A stretch of DNA of 64,000 nucleotides. Source: Methylomonas paludis. Lineage in GTDB: Bacteria; Pseudomonadota; Gammaproteobacteria; Methylococcales; Methylomonadaceae. Of this stretch, positions 39,094 through 48,530 are shown piece after piece (the stretch's first letter is position 1; each line of letters starts with the position of its first letter). The notes under the pieces were generated by a model that did no database searches, had not been told where the DNA came from, and worked only from the letters and a program-made list of their open reading frames with translations. The stretch lies in the NCBI RefSeq assembly GCF_018734325.1, contig NZ_CP073754.1, forward strand, positions 868,001 through 932,000. Direction: 5' to 3'. The position numbers were made by a program, and so were the translations under genes.

Positions 39094-39391
39094 GGACAAA
39101 CCCTTTGCCCCTCTTAAGTGTGCACAACCCCGGCCTTAAGTTCTGGCCGGCAAACTCGGTTTATTACTGCTGACTATCGGTATTTGTCATGGCTGCCCAC
39201 ACTATTGCTGAAATGCAGCTGCTTCAGTCACCAAACACTTATGACCTGATATACGCTTGCCGGTTACACAGATTTCAGGATACCGAAATTGCCGAGCGGA
39301 AATTACCCGGAAAAAACCGGCAAACCGCCCAGCATCTCGCCGGACTGCATCAGGCTCGTGACCGGGCTTCAGCACGGGGCTGGCGGGTATC
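39094..39391 (+). pseudogene. relics of a flippase start and a thioesterase between the polymerases
   Basis: Bases about 39130-39180 (ccttaagttctggccggcaaactc...ctgactatcggta) align with the 5' end of the flippase gene at about 40915-40985. The frame from 39189 (MAAHTIAEMQLLQSPNTYDLI ... FQDTEIAERKLPGKN ... LAGLHQA) aligns with pieces of the thioesterase domain (AAHYIAEMQQVQPQGPYHLM, DPEVAWRKFLGER, LADKLNECLN) with the middle deleted. Together they are decayed parts of a tandem duplication. The open frame overlaps the next start and is not a real gene in my view. Confidence 0.65.
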
Positions 39392-40891
39392 ATGCTGATA
39401 TACAAGCAGCGCCACTCCGCCGAAATCCTTGACCGGTATAAAACCTACGCTATTATCCTGTTAAGCATCGGTATGGGCACCATGTTCGGCATGATTTCCT
39501 CAAAAGGCGATGTGCTGATGATCAGCATGGTGGCATCGCTGCTGATCGGTACCTTCCTGGTATTGCGGCCGGCCTGGATGGTCTGGATTATTTTCACCTT
39601 GGGCATCCTGGTGATTGGCCTGGTACCTCTGTATTTACGCAGTATGGAAACCAAAGCCGGTTGGGGGGTATCCATCCTCGGCTTTGTGGTATTGTTCATG
39701 GCCTTGTACCGGGTAGCCACCGATGACCGGGCCAAACAGTACACCCCGGTCTTTATCTGGCTGTCGCTGGTGTTCTTTGTCTATGCCATCGTGGTATCCA
39801 TCATCAGTTTCTATACCGTCGATCAGTTTGCCACCTCTTTCAAACGCTATTTTCAGATGCTGGGCCTGATGTTTGCGTTATGCTGGCTGCCGTTCGAGCA
39901 AAAACAGGTACGCAGCTGGCTGAACTTTTTCATGCTTAGTGCGCTGGTGCAATTTCCTTTCGCGCTGTTTGAATTAATCGTCTGGGTGCCGATCCGGAAA
40001 GGTATGCAAAACTCCTCGCCCGGCATGGTGCCTATGGATGTGGTGGCCGGTACTTTCGGTTCCAGCTATGATGGTGGCGGCAATAGCGGTGAAATGGCGG
40101 GTTTTCAGGTCATCGTGGTGGGTTTTCTGCTGTCGCGCTATATGCAGCATACCCTGACCTTCCAGAAAATGATTTGGCTGGTGCTGGTAGTATTGTCACC
40201 TTTGATGATCGCCGAAACCAAGGCCGTCATCGTCATGCTGCCCTTGATGATCTTGGGTCTGTATTATCGCGAATTTATCGCCCGCCCCCATGTCGGCATC
40301 ATGATACTGCTGGTCGGTACCTTGTTCACCGCGATATTGGGCATGGCTTATATGGAGATCACCGACCAGACGATGGATGCCATGATATCCGACACCATGA
40401 AATACAATGTCGGCGAAACCGGCTATGGCGAATATTCCCTGAATCGCACTACGGCCATCACCTTTTGGTATGACCAGCAGGGCTGGCACGATCCGGTCTC
40501 GCTGTTTTTTGGCAATGGACTGGGCGCGGCTCATATTGCCCCCAAAAGTGCCTGGGGTAGTTCGGCCATGCGTTTCCCCGGTTATGGCATCGGTTTAACC
40601 GCAGTGACCATTCTGCTCTGGGAAATGGGGCTGCTGGGTTTTTTACTCTATTTAAGTATTTATGCCGCCGCCTGGCGCACGGCGGCAATATTGTATCGGC
40701 AATCCAGTCTGGCCTGGGTCAGAGCCGATGCCGCCGCCATTCAGGCTGCCATCATCGTCTTCTTGTTTCACCTGGTTTACGCCTTGGGACTGGTTGAAGT
40801 GGTGGTATTTCAGATAGTTTCTATGGGCATGTTTGGCTATCTGGCCTGGATGTATCGTCAACACAAGTTATCAACCTTGGAATCCTTATGA
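39392..40891 (+). CDS. O-antigen polymerase/ligase-like membrane protein, copy 2
   Basis: 499 residues, the same length and nearly the same sequence as copy 1, with differences concentrated in the N-terminal ~20 residues and scattered conservative changes (for example T to S, M to V). The periplasmic loop with GEYSLNRTTAITFWYDQQGWHD is retained, so both copies appear functional. The stop overlaps the flippase start by 4 bp (ATGA), suggesting this copy is in the ancestral operon position. Confidence 0.82.
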   Translation: MLIYKQRHSAEILDRYKTYAIILLSIGMGTMFGMISSKGDVLMISMVASLLIGTFLVLRPAWMVWIIFTLGILVIGLVPLYLRSMETKAGWGVSILGFVVLFMALYRVATDDRAKQYTPVFIWLSLVFFVYAIVVSIISFYTVDQFATSFKRYFQMLGLMFALCWLPFEQKQVRSWLNFFMLSALVQFPFALFELIVWVPIRKGMQNSSPGMVPMDVVAGTFGSSYDGGGNSGEMAGFQVIVVGFLLSRYMQHTLTFQKMIWLVLVVLSPLMIAETKAVIVMLPLMILGLYYREFIARPHVGIMILLVGTLFTAILGMAYMEITDQTMDAMISDTMKYNVGETGYGEYSLNRTTAITFWYDQQGWHDPVSLFFGNGLGAAHIAPKSAWGSSAMRFPGYGIGLTAVTILLWEMGLLGFLLYLSIYAAAWRTAAILYRQSSLAWVRADAAAIQAAIIVFLFHLVYALGLVEVVVFQIVSMGMFGYLAWMYRQHKLSTLESL

Positions 40892-42525
40892 GCGCAACAG
40901 CCTATTCCCATCAAGCCTTAAAAAAATCCGGTCTGCAGTTCCTGGTCGGCAAACTCAGCTCATCATTGCTCACCATCGGTATCCTGGTCTGGTTGGTGAG
41001 GTTGCTGGACATAGCCGAATACGGTTATTACGTGACCTTTGTCGCCGGATTGGAATTTGCCCTGGCCGTGATCGCCTTTGGTTTACCCTGGTTGACTTCG
41101 CGCTATATCCCGGAATACCGGCTGCATGCCCAAGGTGCTCAACTGCTTAAATTTGTCTGCCGGATCCTACTCTGTATCGTCTTGTCCAGCAGTTTGGGAT
41201 CGCTGGCCCTGTATTTCACCATGCCCTGGTTATTGCCCTTGCTGGATATGAGCAGTCTGCTGGAACTGGCCAGGCTATATCTGCTGGTTTTAGTCATGGA
41301 GGGCTTGCGCCGCAATTTGCAGGAATGTATTCTCGAACCCCTGCTGCAACAAGGCTATGCCCAATTCAGTCAAGTGATCCGCAGCATCGTGTTATTGCTG
41401 GTCATGGCCGGTATTCTGCTTTACCAGGGCAAGGTCACCCTGTATGACGCCATACTGGCCGAATTTGCCGGCACAGTAGTGGGCAGCATCAGCGCCCTCT
41501 ATGGCCTGATCGTGTTTTTGCGTAAAAATCGCCACCAGCCCGGCAAGGAAGGTTGGCAGCAGCCGCACTGGGTGACAATCTGGCAAACCGCTTTGCACAT
41601 GTACTTAAGCCATCTGATCACCATGCTCTGCAGCCGTCAGGTCTATATCTTTCTGATTCAACGCTTTTTAGGCGTAGAAGCCACCGCCATATTCGGTTTC
41701 CTATTCAATCTATATGGTCAGATTTGCCGTTATCTGCCTTCCCATCTGTTATTCAGCCTGATCCGCCCCAAGCTTATCGCCTCATATGTCAGTGATGAAG
41801 GCAGCATTCAGCAATTAAACGCTAACGCCAATCTGGTCGGTAAAATCAGTTTGTTTGTACTGTTACCTATCCTGGCCTATATCTGGCTCACCGGTACCGA
41901 ATTACTGGAACTGCTCAGTGGCGGCAAAGTCAAAGCCTCCGGCTGGTATTTTGCCTGTTTACTGTTGACCCTGATCCCATTGAGTCAGCGGCCTATCCTG
42001 CAAACCGTGCTGGTAGCCTGCCACAAAAGCAGCGTCTGTACCTGGGCCAGTCTGGTGTCCATCTGCACCCTGCCGCTGGCTTATTGGCTGCTGATATCCA
42101 ATTTCGGCATGTGGAGCGTGATTATCGCCATGATCTGCTCCGAAACCTTGTACAACAGCATCCTGGTGATCAGCATCACATACAGTGCCGATTACAAAAC
42201 CGACCTGACCGGCAACCTTAGACTGTTTGCCACCGCCATTTCTACTTACCTGTTATGCGCCGCAGCCAAAATCCTTTGGCTCAGCGCCCCGCAACTCACT
42301 CAGGAAAACTTCCAGGCCTGGCGGCAAGCCCCCACACCGCCGGATCTGAATTATCTGTCCGGCCTGCTTAACACCGCACCGGCCAACCCCTGGTTATACC
42401 TGCTGGTCACCGCTATTCTGGTCGCCGGTTTGTTTTTATTCATAGGCTATTTGATCAAACCGTTTCAGGCCGTAGAGCGGGCAAAAATCAACAAAGCCCT
42501 GCATCGCAACATTTTTGTCTGGTAA
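40888..42525 (+). CDS. Wzx-like polysaccharide flippase
   Basis: 545 residues with about 12-14 membrane helices, of the MOP/MATE-type polysaccharide transporter superfamily. The N-terminus (LQFLVGKLSSSLLTIGILVWLVRLLDIAEYGYYV) has the classical GxxLxxxxx...RxLxxxEYGxY pattern. It would flip lipid-linked repeat units to the periplasm for polymerisation by the adjacent Wzy-like proteins. It is somewhat longer than most Wzx because of a loop before the last helices (about 465-495). It overlaps the upstream gene by 4 bp. Confidence 0.88.
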   Translation: MSATAYSHQALKKSGLQFLVGKLSSSLLTIGILVWLVRLLDIAEYGYYVTFVAGLEFALAVIAFGLPWLTSRYIPEYRLHAQGAQLLKFVCRILLCIVLSSSLGSLALYFTMPWLLPLLDMSSLLELARLYLLVLVMEGLRRNLQECILEPLLQQGYAQFSQVIRSIVLLLVMAGILLYQGKVTLYDAILAEFAGTVVGSISALYGLIVFLRKNRHQPGKEGWQQPHWVTIWQTALHMYLSHLITMLCSRQVYIFLIQRFLGVEATAIFGFLFNLYGQICRYLPSHLLFSLIRPKLIASYVSDEGSIQQLNANANLVGKISLFVLLPILAYIWLTGTELLELLSGGKVKASGWYFACLLLTLIPLSQRPILQTVLVACHKSSVCTWASLVSICTLPLAYWLLISNFGMWSVIIAMICSETLYNSILVISITYSADYKTDLTGNLRLFATAISTYLLCAAAKILWLSAPQLTQENFQAWRQAPTPPDLNYLSGLLNTAPANPWLYLLVTAILVAGLFLFIGYLIKPFQAVERAKINKALHRNIFVW

Positions 42526-43250
42526 GACCATCCCCGCAGGGTGCCGCCGCCATGCCCCGTAATCAATGTAGGGTGGATTCGCCGCCAGGCAATCCACCAA
42601 ACAGCCGCGCAAGCGTTCGGCGTTTTGCTATCGCAAAAACACTTTGCCAAGTTCGTAGGCTGGGTAGGGCAAAGCCACACCCAGCAGATGGCAAGACCCG
42701 TAGCCTCGATGCAGCAAGGCGGAATCGAGGATGTAGGCTTATTATTTCGCGATTACACCGCAAAACAATAAGCCCGTAATCAAGGTAGAGTGGCTCCGCC
42801 GCCAGGCAATCCACCAAACAGCCGCGCAAGCGTTCGGCGTTTTGCTATCGCAAAAACACTTTGCCAAGTTCGTAGGCTGGGTAGAGCAAAGCCACACCCA
42901 GCAGATAACTTGGCGAGTCCGTCCCCAATCCAGCCAAGCGTAATCAAACCCATAGCCCGTAAATTTTACGACCACATTGCAGAATTATTAACTTTAAATA
43001 AATTGACTCTGCTATATTTTATATAGAATCCTATTCTAAAATGGCTGCTAGTCTTATACTAACCGCCAGATAAATAGTCGGATGATAAGGTAGAAATTCG
43101 GTACAGCACCGCATCAATCTTAGCTGGCTGCTGGTTTAAAAAACCAAGTAAGTAATAACAAAACAGTCTCTAATACCCAGCAAATCTGGAGACAATATTA
43201 ACCGGCTGCCAATTCAGCCGATTTTTTAGCCCTGACCATGAGATAGCCGA
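42526..43250. other. intergenic repeat region with a ~120-bp direct duplication
   Basis: Two family B elements with the same downstream sequence start at about 42568 and 42785 and are almost identical over ~120 bp (through gcaaaaacactttgccaagt and ggctgggta). A family A core (cctcgatgcagcaaggcgg...) lies between them at about 42702-42732. The final ~250 bp before the glycosyltransferase are AT-rich. No gene seen. Confidence 0.65.
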
Positions 43251-44354
43251 ATGATTGCTATAGTTTCCCCTCAGTTTTATGGTGTACACGGCATAGCCCG
43301 ATACCTGGATTCATTCCTGGCCAATCTGCCTGCCGACCATCCGCCCATCTACATGATCACCGGTGACGAGTTTCATAGTCCGCGCGCCTATCCGGGGGTA
43401 GAAATTATTGATATCCCATTTTCCACCACCCGTTATAGTCTGTTCACTTGGGGCTGGGCCGTGCGCAAACTGCTGCTGCAACTACATCGCGACAACAAAA
43501 TTCAATGGGTCAACTTCCACTTCCCGCCCTTGATACCCGGCTTGCTGCTGCCCAAAAGCATCCCCATGCTGCTTACCGCCCACACCACCTATCTGGGCAT
43601 GTCGGGCCGTTTTTATAAAGAACAGCTGTTCCAGAGCCAATGGAGCAATCTGTCCCTGGCCGTCAAATCCTGGATGGAGCGGCGCATTTTTGCCTCCGCG
43701 CAAAAAGTCATTACCTTAACTGAACAAGGCCGCCAGGAAGTCCTGGCTTACGGCTACAAAGGCCCGATAGCCGTGATTCCCAATGGTGCGGACATCAATC
43801 TGTTTACCCCGGGCGACAGTGTAGGCAAAGATATCGATGTACTGTTTTGCGGCCGCATCGAGCGGCGTAAAGGCAGCCGGCCCCTGGTTGAATTGTGCAA
43901 ACTACTGGTCCAAAAACAGCCCGATATCAAAATCGTCATCGTCGGCTATGGTGACGACGATGCCTGGGTCAACCAGAATTTGGGCGCTTATCCGGATAAT
44001 ATTACCCTGGCCGGTAAAACCCCGTTTAGCGAAATGATCAATTATTACCAACGCAGCAAAGTTTACGCCTCCACCTCCTATTACGAAGGCCTGCCCGGTA
44101 CCTGTCTGGAAGCAATGGCCATGCAACTGCCGGTAGCGGTATGGAAATTTCTGTTTTACGAAGGCATCGTCATCAGCGGAGAAACCGGCTTATACGCCGA
44201 ACCCAATGATTATGAAGCCTTAGCGCAACAAGTTCTGTATTTGCTGGCCAATCCGGAAACCGCAGCAGCAATGGGCAAACAGGGCCGGCAGCTGATTCAG
44301 GAACAATACTGCTGGACTAAACTGGCAAAAGATATTCTCAGCAACTACTGCTAA
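43251..44354 (+). CDS. GT4 family glycosyltransferase
   Basis: 367 residues, GT-B fold. The N-terminal domain opens MIAIVSPQFYGVHGIARYLDS. The C-terminal donor domain has VIPNGADINLFTPG, VLFCGRIERRKGSRPLVELCKLL, and the retaining-GT4 E-x7-E-type motif in YYEGLPGTCLEAMAMQLPVAVW. It would add a sugar to the lipid-linked repeat unit in the cytoplasm. It lies between the flippase and the UbiA-like gene but is flanked by repeat-filled gaps on both sides, so it may have its own promoter. Confidence 0.85.
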   Translation: MIAIVSPQFYGVHGIARYLDSFLANLPADHPPIYMITGDEFHSPRAYPGVEIIDIPFSTTRYSLFTWGWAVRKLLLQLHRDNKIQWVNFHFPPLIPGLLLPKSIPMLLTAHTTYLGMSGRFYKEQLFQSQWSNLSLAVKSWMERRIFASAQKVITLTEQGRQEVLAYGYKGPIAVIPNGADINLFTPGDSVGKDIDVLFCGRIERRKGSRPLVELCKLLVQKQPDIKIVIVGYGDDDAWVNQNLGAYPDNITLAGKTPFSEMINYYQRSKVYASTSYYEGLPGTCLEAMAMQLPVAVWKFLFYEGIVISGETGLYAEPNDYEALAQQVLYLLANPETAAAMGKQGRQLIQEQYCWTKLAKDILSNYC

Positions 44355-44990
44355 GCCTATTCTACCCAGCACCTAACTTGCCAAGCCCCATAGCCCTAAT
44401 CCAACCCAATCAGGTAGGGTGGATTCGCCGCCAGGCAATCCACCAAAGCCTCTAAACGCAGCGCAGCGCATCATTCGCAGCTAACTACTTGTTTAAAAAG
44501 GAACATCCAAAATTTACCCTGAATAATTACAAATGATTTATAATTACTGTATCGGAACAAAGCCTTAATGACAGAAACCGGCTCTACTTTAGGCTGATTT
44601 TACATTTTGGCAATATACCCAGCTCAGGAATATACAGAGCACCCTAATTCAAGCACAGCGGTAATGGTCTTAAAAAAATCATAATAACACCGACCAATTT
44701 ATAGATTTGCCCAACATATTACTTCCGCCTTCCTGTTAATCGAAGCCGGAAACTATGCCTAGCAGGCATCTAAAACATTAGACAACTCGCGCAACCGGGC
44801 CGCTCAACATTAAACGATGGCTTTTTCAGGCTGGATAAGCTGATCGCAGCATTGCGCGTGGATAGAATAGGCTGAAGAACGGAAACCCTTTTTCTGGCTC
44901 CTTGTATTGCATCGAGTCCGTGGGAACAGCCTGTTTAGCCATAGCCCAGCCCGCAAGCTATCACCCGTTTTCAATAATTTTTTTCTATGG
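44355..44990. other. intergenic region with family B-C composite
   Basis: A family B hairpin (about 44414-44445) is joined directly to the right part of a family C element (about 44452-44523, ending ctgaataattac), whose left end is missing. The rest, about 470 bp up to the UbiA-like gene, shows no gene or clear promoter. Confidence 0.5.
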
Positions 44991-45989
44991 ATGCCCATGA
45001 TGACAGAGTCAAATAGCCGAAGCAGTGAAAGTGTACCCAAGAAAAACGCCACCATTGCCGATTATTTGGCAATTGCGCGCTTCGATCACAGCACTAAACA
45101 CATCTTCATCATTCCAGGCATCGTGTTTGCGTATATTCTGCGCGGCATACACACCGAATCCGTAGCCACCCAAATTGTCCTTGGCTTGATAACAGCAATC
45201 TGCATCGCCTCTGCCAACTACGTCATTAACGAATGGCTAGACCGGGATTTCGACAAATACCATCCGACCAAGTCGCAACGTTCCGCCGTACTGCGCGACT
45301 TACGTGGCGAGATTGTAGTGCTTGAGTGGCTGATTTTCCTGGTCATCGGCCTGGGTTGTGCCTATTTGTCCAGCAAAAATATGTTTCTGATTGCCGCCAT
45401 CTTTGCCTTGCAGGGTGTGGTGTACAACGTCCCGCCGTTGCGCATGAAGGATAAAACCTATCTGGACGTAATATCGGAGTCCATCAACAACCCGCTACGC
45501 CTGATGATAGGCTGGGCCATGATCGACGCCACAACCCTGCCGCCCGCCTCTATCCTGCTCTCCTATTATCTGGGCGGGGCATTTCTGATGTCGGCCAAAA
45601 GACTGTCCGAGTACCGCGAAATCATGGCCTTACACGGCAAGCAACTGCTAAGTCAATATCGGGCCAGCTTCGCCGGGTACAGCGATATTTCCCTGACCGT
45701 ATCCTGTTTCCTGTATGCCATGCTGTCCAGCTTTTTCCTGGCGATATTCCTGATCAAATACCGGATTGAATATATCCTGCTGATGCCCTTGATATCAATT
45801 TTCTTCAGCCAGTATCTGGCATTGGCCATGCATCCAGAATCTTCAGCCCAGAAACCCGAAAAGCTGTTCCGTGAGCGCGGCCTGATGATCATGCTGCTCA
45901 TACTGATTGCATCGTTCATAGTCACCACCCTGGTCGACATCCCCATCCTCAAGACCCTTACTGAACAGCAGTACATCGTTTTCGAATGA
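44991..45989 (+). CDS. UbiA-family, decaprenyl-phosphate phosphoribosyltransferase-like
   Basis: 332 residues, polytopic, UbiA superfamily. The first Asp-rich motif is NEWLDRDFDKYHPTKSQR at about residue 80. The HPTK continuation is characteristic of decaprenyl-phosphate 5-phosphoribosyltransferases (Rv3806c-type) rather than quinone prenyltransferases. The second motif region is YLDVISESINNPLRLMIGW. Such enzymes join polyprenyl phosphate and PRPP, giving the precursor of lipid-linked ribofuranose or arabinofuranose donors. I chose ATG 44991; other ATGs follow within 10 bp. It overlaps the HAD gene by 4 bp. Confidence 0.8.
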   Translation: MPMMTESNSRSSESVPKKNATIADYLAIARFDHSTKHIFIIPGIVFAYILRGIHTESVATQIVLGLITAICIASANYVINEWLDRDFDKYHPTKSQRSAVLRDLRGEIVVLEWLIFLVIGLGCAYLSSKNMFLIAAIFALQGVVYNVPPLRMKDKTYLDVISESINNPLRLMIGWAMIDATTLPPASILLSYYLGGAFLMSAKRLSEYREIMALHGKQLLSQYRASFAGYSDISLTVSCFLYAMLSSFFLAIFLIKYRIEYILLMPLISIFFSQYLALAMHPESSAQKPEKLFRERGLMIMLLILIASFIVTTLVDIPILKTLTEQQYIVFE

Positions 45990-46690
45990 CAGTTCCACAA
46001 AATATTCATCCGGCCGACTGGAGCGGTATCGATCTGGTTGTGTTTGATGTTGATGGTACCCTGTACGATCAACGCCCGCTGCGAATACGCATGGCTCGCG
46101 ATATGGCGTTTCACACCATTCTGCGTCGGGATCTGAGTGTGCTGTCAGTGATCAGGACTTATCGCCACCTCCGCGAAGGCATGGGCGAACAGGAAATCGT
46201 CAACTTCGAAGCCTTCCTGATCGCCCAAACCGCCGCCGCCACAGGCAGCCCGCAGCCAAAAGTGCTGGAGATCATTACCGAATGGATAGAGCAAAGGCCG
46301 CTGCCCTATCTCAGCGCCTGCCGTTACCCCGGCTTGCTTGAACTGTTTGCCGGATTGAAACGCCAGGGCAAAACCATAGGCGTGTTTTCCGATTACCCTG
46401 CTCATGCCAAACTTGCCGCACTCGGGCTCAGCGCCGATATCGTTGTCAGTGCCGGAGATGACGGCATTGGGCTGCTTAAGCCGCACCCGCGTGGTCTGGA
46501 ATTTCTGATTACCCAAGCGGGAGCCACAGCGGCAACCACAGTGCTGATCGGCGATCGCAGCGAACGGGACGGCCTTGCCGCCCGGCGGGCGGAGGTGCGC
46601 TCCCTGATCCGGTCGTCTAAGCCCATCCAGGATTGGCAGACATTTACCAGCTACACTGATCCCCTGTTTGCGCCACTGCTGTCGGGCTGA
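45986..46690 (+). CDS. HAD-family phosphatase
   Basis: 234 residues, haloacid-dehalogenase fold with nucleophile motif VVFDVDGTLYDQ near residue 15. Motif II is in TIGVFSDYPAH. Motif III/IV is in GLLKPHPRGLEFLITQAGA and VLIGDRSERDGLAARRA. It is translationally coupled to the phosphoribosyltransferase-like gene, so it is a good candidate for removing the 5-phosphate from polyprenyl-phospho-ribose-phosphate. That step is known in the mycobacterial pathway, but with a different phosphatase. This assignment is inference from position. Confidence 0.82.
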   Translation: MTVPQNIHPADWSGIDLVVFDVDGTLYDQRPLRIRMARDMAFHTILRRDLSVLSVIRTYRHLREGMGEQEIVNFEAFLIAQTAAATGSPQPKVLEIITEWIEQRPLPYLSACRYPGLLELFAGLKRQGKTIGVFSDYPAHAKLAALGLSADIVVSAGDDGIGLLKPHPRGLEFLITQAGATAATTVLIGDRSERDGLAARRAEVRSLIRSSKPIQDWQTFTSYTDPLFAPLLSG

Positions 46691-46778
46691 TCCCGTTGAC
46701 GACACGTTCGCGCCGCATTATCACCGGATCCGTCGGCTAAGCATATAAGCCAGATATCAACCATAATAAAATCAAGCA

Positions 46779-48530
46779 ATGAAAATCAGCCCAGCTTTCC
46801 GCGTCTTTATCCGCTATGTTATTGGTGGCGGGCTGGCCACCCTCATCCATCTGCTGGTGCTGGCGTTCCTGGTTGAAATTTATCGCTTCAATCCATCCCT
46901 GGCAACTTCTCTGGGTTTTTGCATAGGCACTGTATTTAACTACTTGTTCCAGTATCACCTGACCTTTAGAGCCAAAGGCTCACATGCCCAGGTTTTTCTC
47001 CGCTATATCATCGTCACCGTGTTAATGATGGGCGTAAACGCGGCACTATTCTGGGCCTTGACCCAGAGAGCGTCAATGCCCTATATCTATGCACAGATGC
47101 TGGCAACCATCGTCATCATGTTCTGCAATTTCGCTATTAACAGACTCTATACGTTCAGCCATATTGAGCATGAGGGGAAAATCATGAATACCATCAAAAA
47201 ATACCGGATATGGCTAATATTCCTGTTGGCTTTTGTGCTGCGCTTGACCGTGTTCCTGCTGTTTCGGCCTTGGGATATCCAAGTGCAGACCGAAAGCATC
47301 CTGACCGGCGATTCCCCCCTCTATCACAGTCTCGCACAATGCATAGTCGATCACTTCAGCTTCTGCGGCGACACCTTCAGAACGCCGGGTTATCCATTCT
47401 TCATCGCAGTCTTCTACCAATTGTTCGGCACTAAACCCTGGGTGGTCTTGTTCGCGCAGATATTTGTCGATTTAGTGACGCTGTATTACGTTTTCAAAAT
47501 CGGCGAACTGCTCTTCTCCAGTCGGGTCGGAATTATTGCCGCTGCGTTGTTTGCCATTGATGCCAACGCCATCATTTGGGCCGCCAATCTGTACAGCGAA
47601 AGCCTCTATGATGCTCTCCTGGCCGCCGCCCTGTACTATTACCTGTATGCACTAAAGCTGGGAAAAGGCCGCAGCTTCCTCTCCGCCGGGCTGCTGCTGG
47701 CGCTGACAGCTTTAGTCAAGCCAGTCTCCCAGTATTATTTTGTCATTTTATTGGGATGCGCCTTGGTGTGGCCGACAAAAAACCTGCTGCTCAGAACAAA
47801 ATACGCGCTACTGTTCGGGCTGGCCTTTGTCATCACAATCAGCCCGTGGCTATACCGAAATTACACACTCTACGATACCGTCAAGCTGTCATCGGTACAG
47901 GGTGAGAATCTGCTGTTCTGGCAGGTAGTCTATGCCCGCGCCAAAGAAACCCATCAGCCCGCCGAGGTAATCACAGCCGCATACCTGGCACAAGCCCAAG
48001 CGTTGGGTTATTCAGGCTACTATGGACACTCGGAAACCGGCAGCCGCAATCCTTTTGTCAGCGAAGCCATTGCCCAGCACATCGCCGTCGAGTATATAAA
48101 AACCCACCCCCAGCTTTACGCCTCAAGCTTGATCAGCGGCGTGCTGCACACCTACGCCAATCTGGGTACCGCCGATATCATCAAGCGACTAGGCTTGCCG
48201 CCCACCCACCTGCCGGGCGAAGCCATGTTTGCCACCGAGAGCCAGTTCCAACTCATCGCCACCTTCTTCCAATCCAAGAGCCTGCCGGAAATCGTGGCAG
48301 GAATGATCGTACTGGTTTTGCTGCTGGTAAATTACACCACCTTCCTGATGGGATCTTATACCCTGTTCAGACAACGCCGGTTGGCGATATTAGCCCTGTT
48401 CAGCGTGAGTATTGCCTATTTCACCGCCACCGGCGGCACAATCGGCCTCGCCCGCTTCAGGCTACCCATCACCCCGCTTTACCTCCTCATCGGCGCCGTC
48501 TACATCGACCAAAAATGGCGTCAGAAATAA
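46779..48530 (+). CDS. GtrA-domain::GT-C glycosyltransferase fusion
   Basis: 583 residues. Residues 1 to about 128 form a four-helix GtrA domain (FIRYVIGGGLATLIHLLVLAF...SLGFCIGTVFNYLFQYHLTFR), which in serotype conversion helps flip polyprenyl-linked sugars. Residues ~140-583 form a GT-C/PMT-type glycosyltransferase with the acidic first loop (TGDSPLYHSLAQ) and many helices. Normally these are separate genes. Fusion suggests that the lipid-linked donor is flipped and used by one protein in the periplasm. It follows the UbiA-like and HAD genes, whose predicted product could be that donor. Confidence 0.82.
   Translation: MKISPAFRVFIRYVIGGGLATLIHLLVLAFLVEIYRFNPSLATSLGFCIGTVFNYLFQYHLTFRAKGSHAQVFLRYIIVTVLMMGVNAALFWALTQRASMPYIYAQMLATIVIMFCNFAINRLYTFSHIEHEGKIMNTIKKYRIWLIFLLAFVLRLTVFLLFRPWDIQVQTESILTGDSPLYHSLAQCIVDHFSFCGDTFRTPGYPFFIAVFYQLFGTKPWVVLFAQIFVDLVTLYYVFKIGELLFSSRVGIIAAALFAIDANAIIWAANLYSESLYDALLAAALYYYLYALKLGKGRSFLSAGLLLALTALVKPVSQYYFVILLGCALVWPTKNLLLRTKYALLFGLAFVITISPWLYRNYTLYDTVKLSSVQGENLLFWQVVYARAKETHQPAEVITAAYLAQAQALGYSGYYGHSETGSRNPFVSEAIAQHIAVEYIKTHPQLYASSLISGVLHTYANLGTADIIKRLGLPPTHLPGEAMFATESQFQLIATFFQSKSLPEIVAGMIVLVLLLVNYTTFLMGSYTLFRQRRLAILALFSVSIAYFTATGGTIGLARFRLPITPLYLLIGAVYIDQKWRQK

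Noticed and set aside
39189..39398. 69-codon open frame as a gene between the polymerases
   Set aside because: Its sequence aligns with deleted pieces of the thioesterase domain and it overlaps the next start; treated as a relic.
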